A DNA stretch of 35,800 nucleotides from an uncultured Lachnospiraceae bacterium. GTDB lineage: Bacteria > Bacillota > Clostridia > Lachnospirales > Lachnospiraceae. The notes beneath the pieces were generated by a model. It ran no database searches. It saw only the letters and a program-made list of their open reading frames with translations, and was not told the origin of the DNA. The stretch's first letter is position 1; each line of letters opens with the position of its first letter. Both the position numbers and the translations under genes were made by a program. The stretch spans positions 1 to 35,800 of the forward strand of contig ONEJ01000094.1 in assembly GCA_900316805.1 (NCBI GenBank), read 5' to 3'. Shown here piece after piece: positions 35,788 through 35,800 of this stretch.

Positions 35788-35800
35788 CCTGTGATTTTCC

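Overview
The window looks like ordinary chromosome from an anaerobic Firmicute of the class Clostridia, most likely the family Lachnospiraceae. The reasons are the gene set and order (a CIRCE-controlled hrcA-grpE-dnaK-dnaJ operon; an ireB-ruvX-yrzB neighbourhood as in Bacillus subtilis but with an RNase J gene inserted; serC-serA-DUF1015), the strong AGGAGG ribosome binding sites, vegetative promoters close to TTGACA-17-TATAAT, moderate GC content, and an M16C PreP-type peptidase. The genus cannot be fixed from the sequence alone. No rRNA, tRNA, CRISPR array, transposase, phage gene or plasmid gene was seen. Coding density is very high, almost everything is on the minus strand, and no gap exceeds 300 bases.

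Layout, left to right. 1-93: repeat-like inverted repeats downstream of a PreP-like peptidase (94-3015). 3111-3314: cold-shock protein with its own terminator. 3415-12524: a minus-strand biosynthetic operon read from right to left as leuB, a newly noted 34-residue membrane peptide, ilvD, ilvB, serC, serA, DUF1015, mscS. It joins branched-chain amino acid synthesis to the phosphorylated serine pathway and starts from a clear promoter at 12567-12595. 12652-14218: tgt then yajC, diverging from plus-strand aroC (14362-15459) across back-to-back promoters. 15507-20591: minus-strand operon ireB, ruvX, yrzB, RNase J, a catalytic-domain-less MltG-like stub, trmR, trhP. 20670-22004: mtaB, divergent from a plus-strand HPr-like protein without the catalytic histidine (22095-22328). 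22381-26634: prmA, rsmE, cysteine desulfurase and thiI, with two identical 30-bp perfect palindromes in the leaders of prmA and the desulfurase gene. 26798-32441: the heat-shock operon hrcA, grpE, dnaK, dnaJ plus a coiled-coil J-domain protein. 32586-35649: lepA then hemW. 35689-35800: further large inverted repeats upstream of lepA.

Working together, many of the genes maintain translation. Tgt (queuosine), TrhP and TrmR (hydroxy- and methoxy-uridine 34), MtaB (ms2t6A37) and desulfurase plus ThiI (4-thiouridine 8) modify tRNA. RsmE and PrmA modify the ribosome, and LepA is a ribosomal GTPase. The rest are amino acid supply, protein folding and envelope functions.

No clearly new multi-gene system (defence, mobile or secondary metabolism) is visible. 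The best leads are the 34-residue membrane peptide coupled to leuB, the palindrome pair (one copy flanked by an exact 8-bp direct repeat), the histidine-less HPr paralogue, the MltG stub, and the J-domain coiled-coil protein at the end of the chaperone operon.
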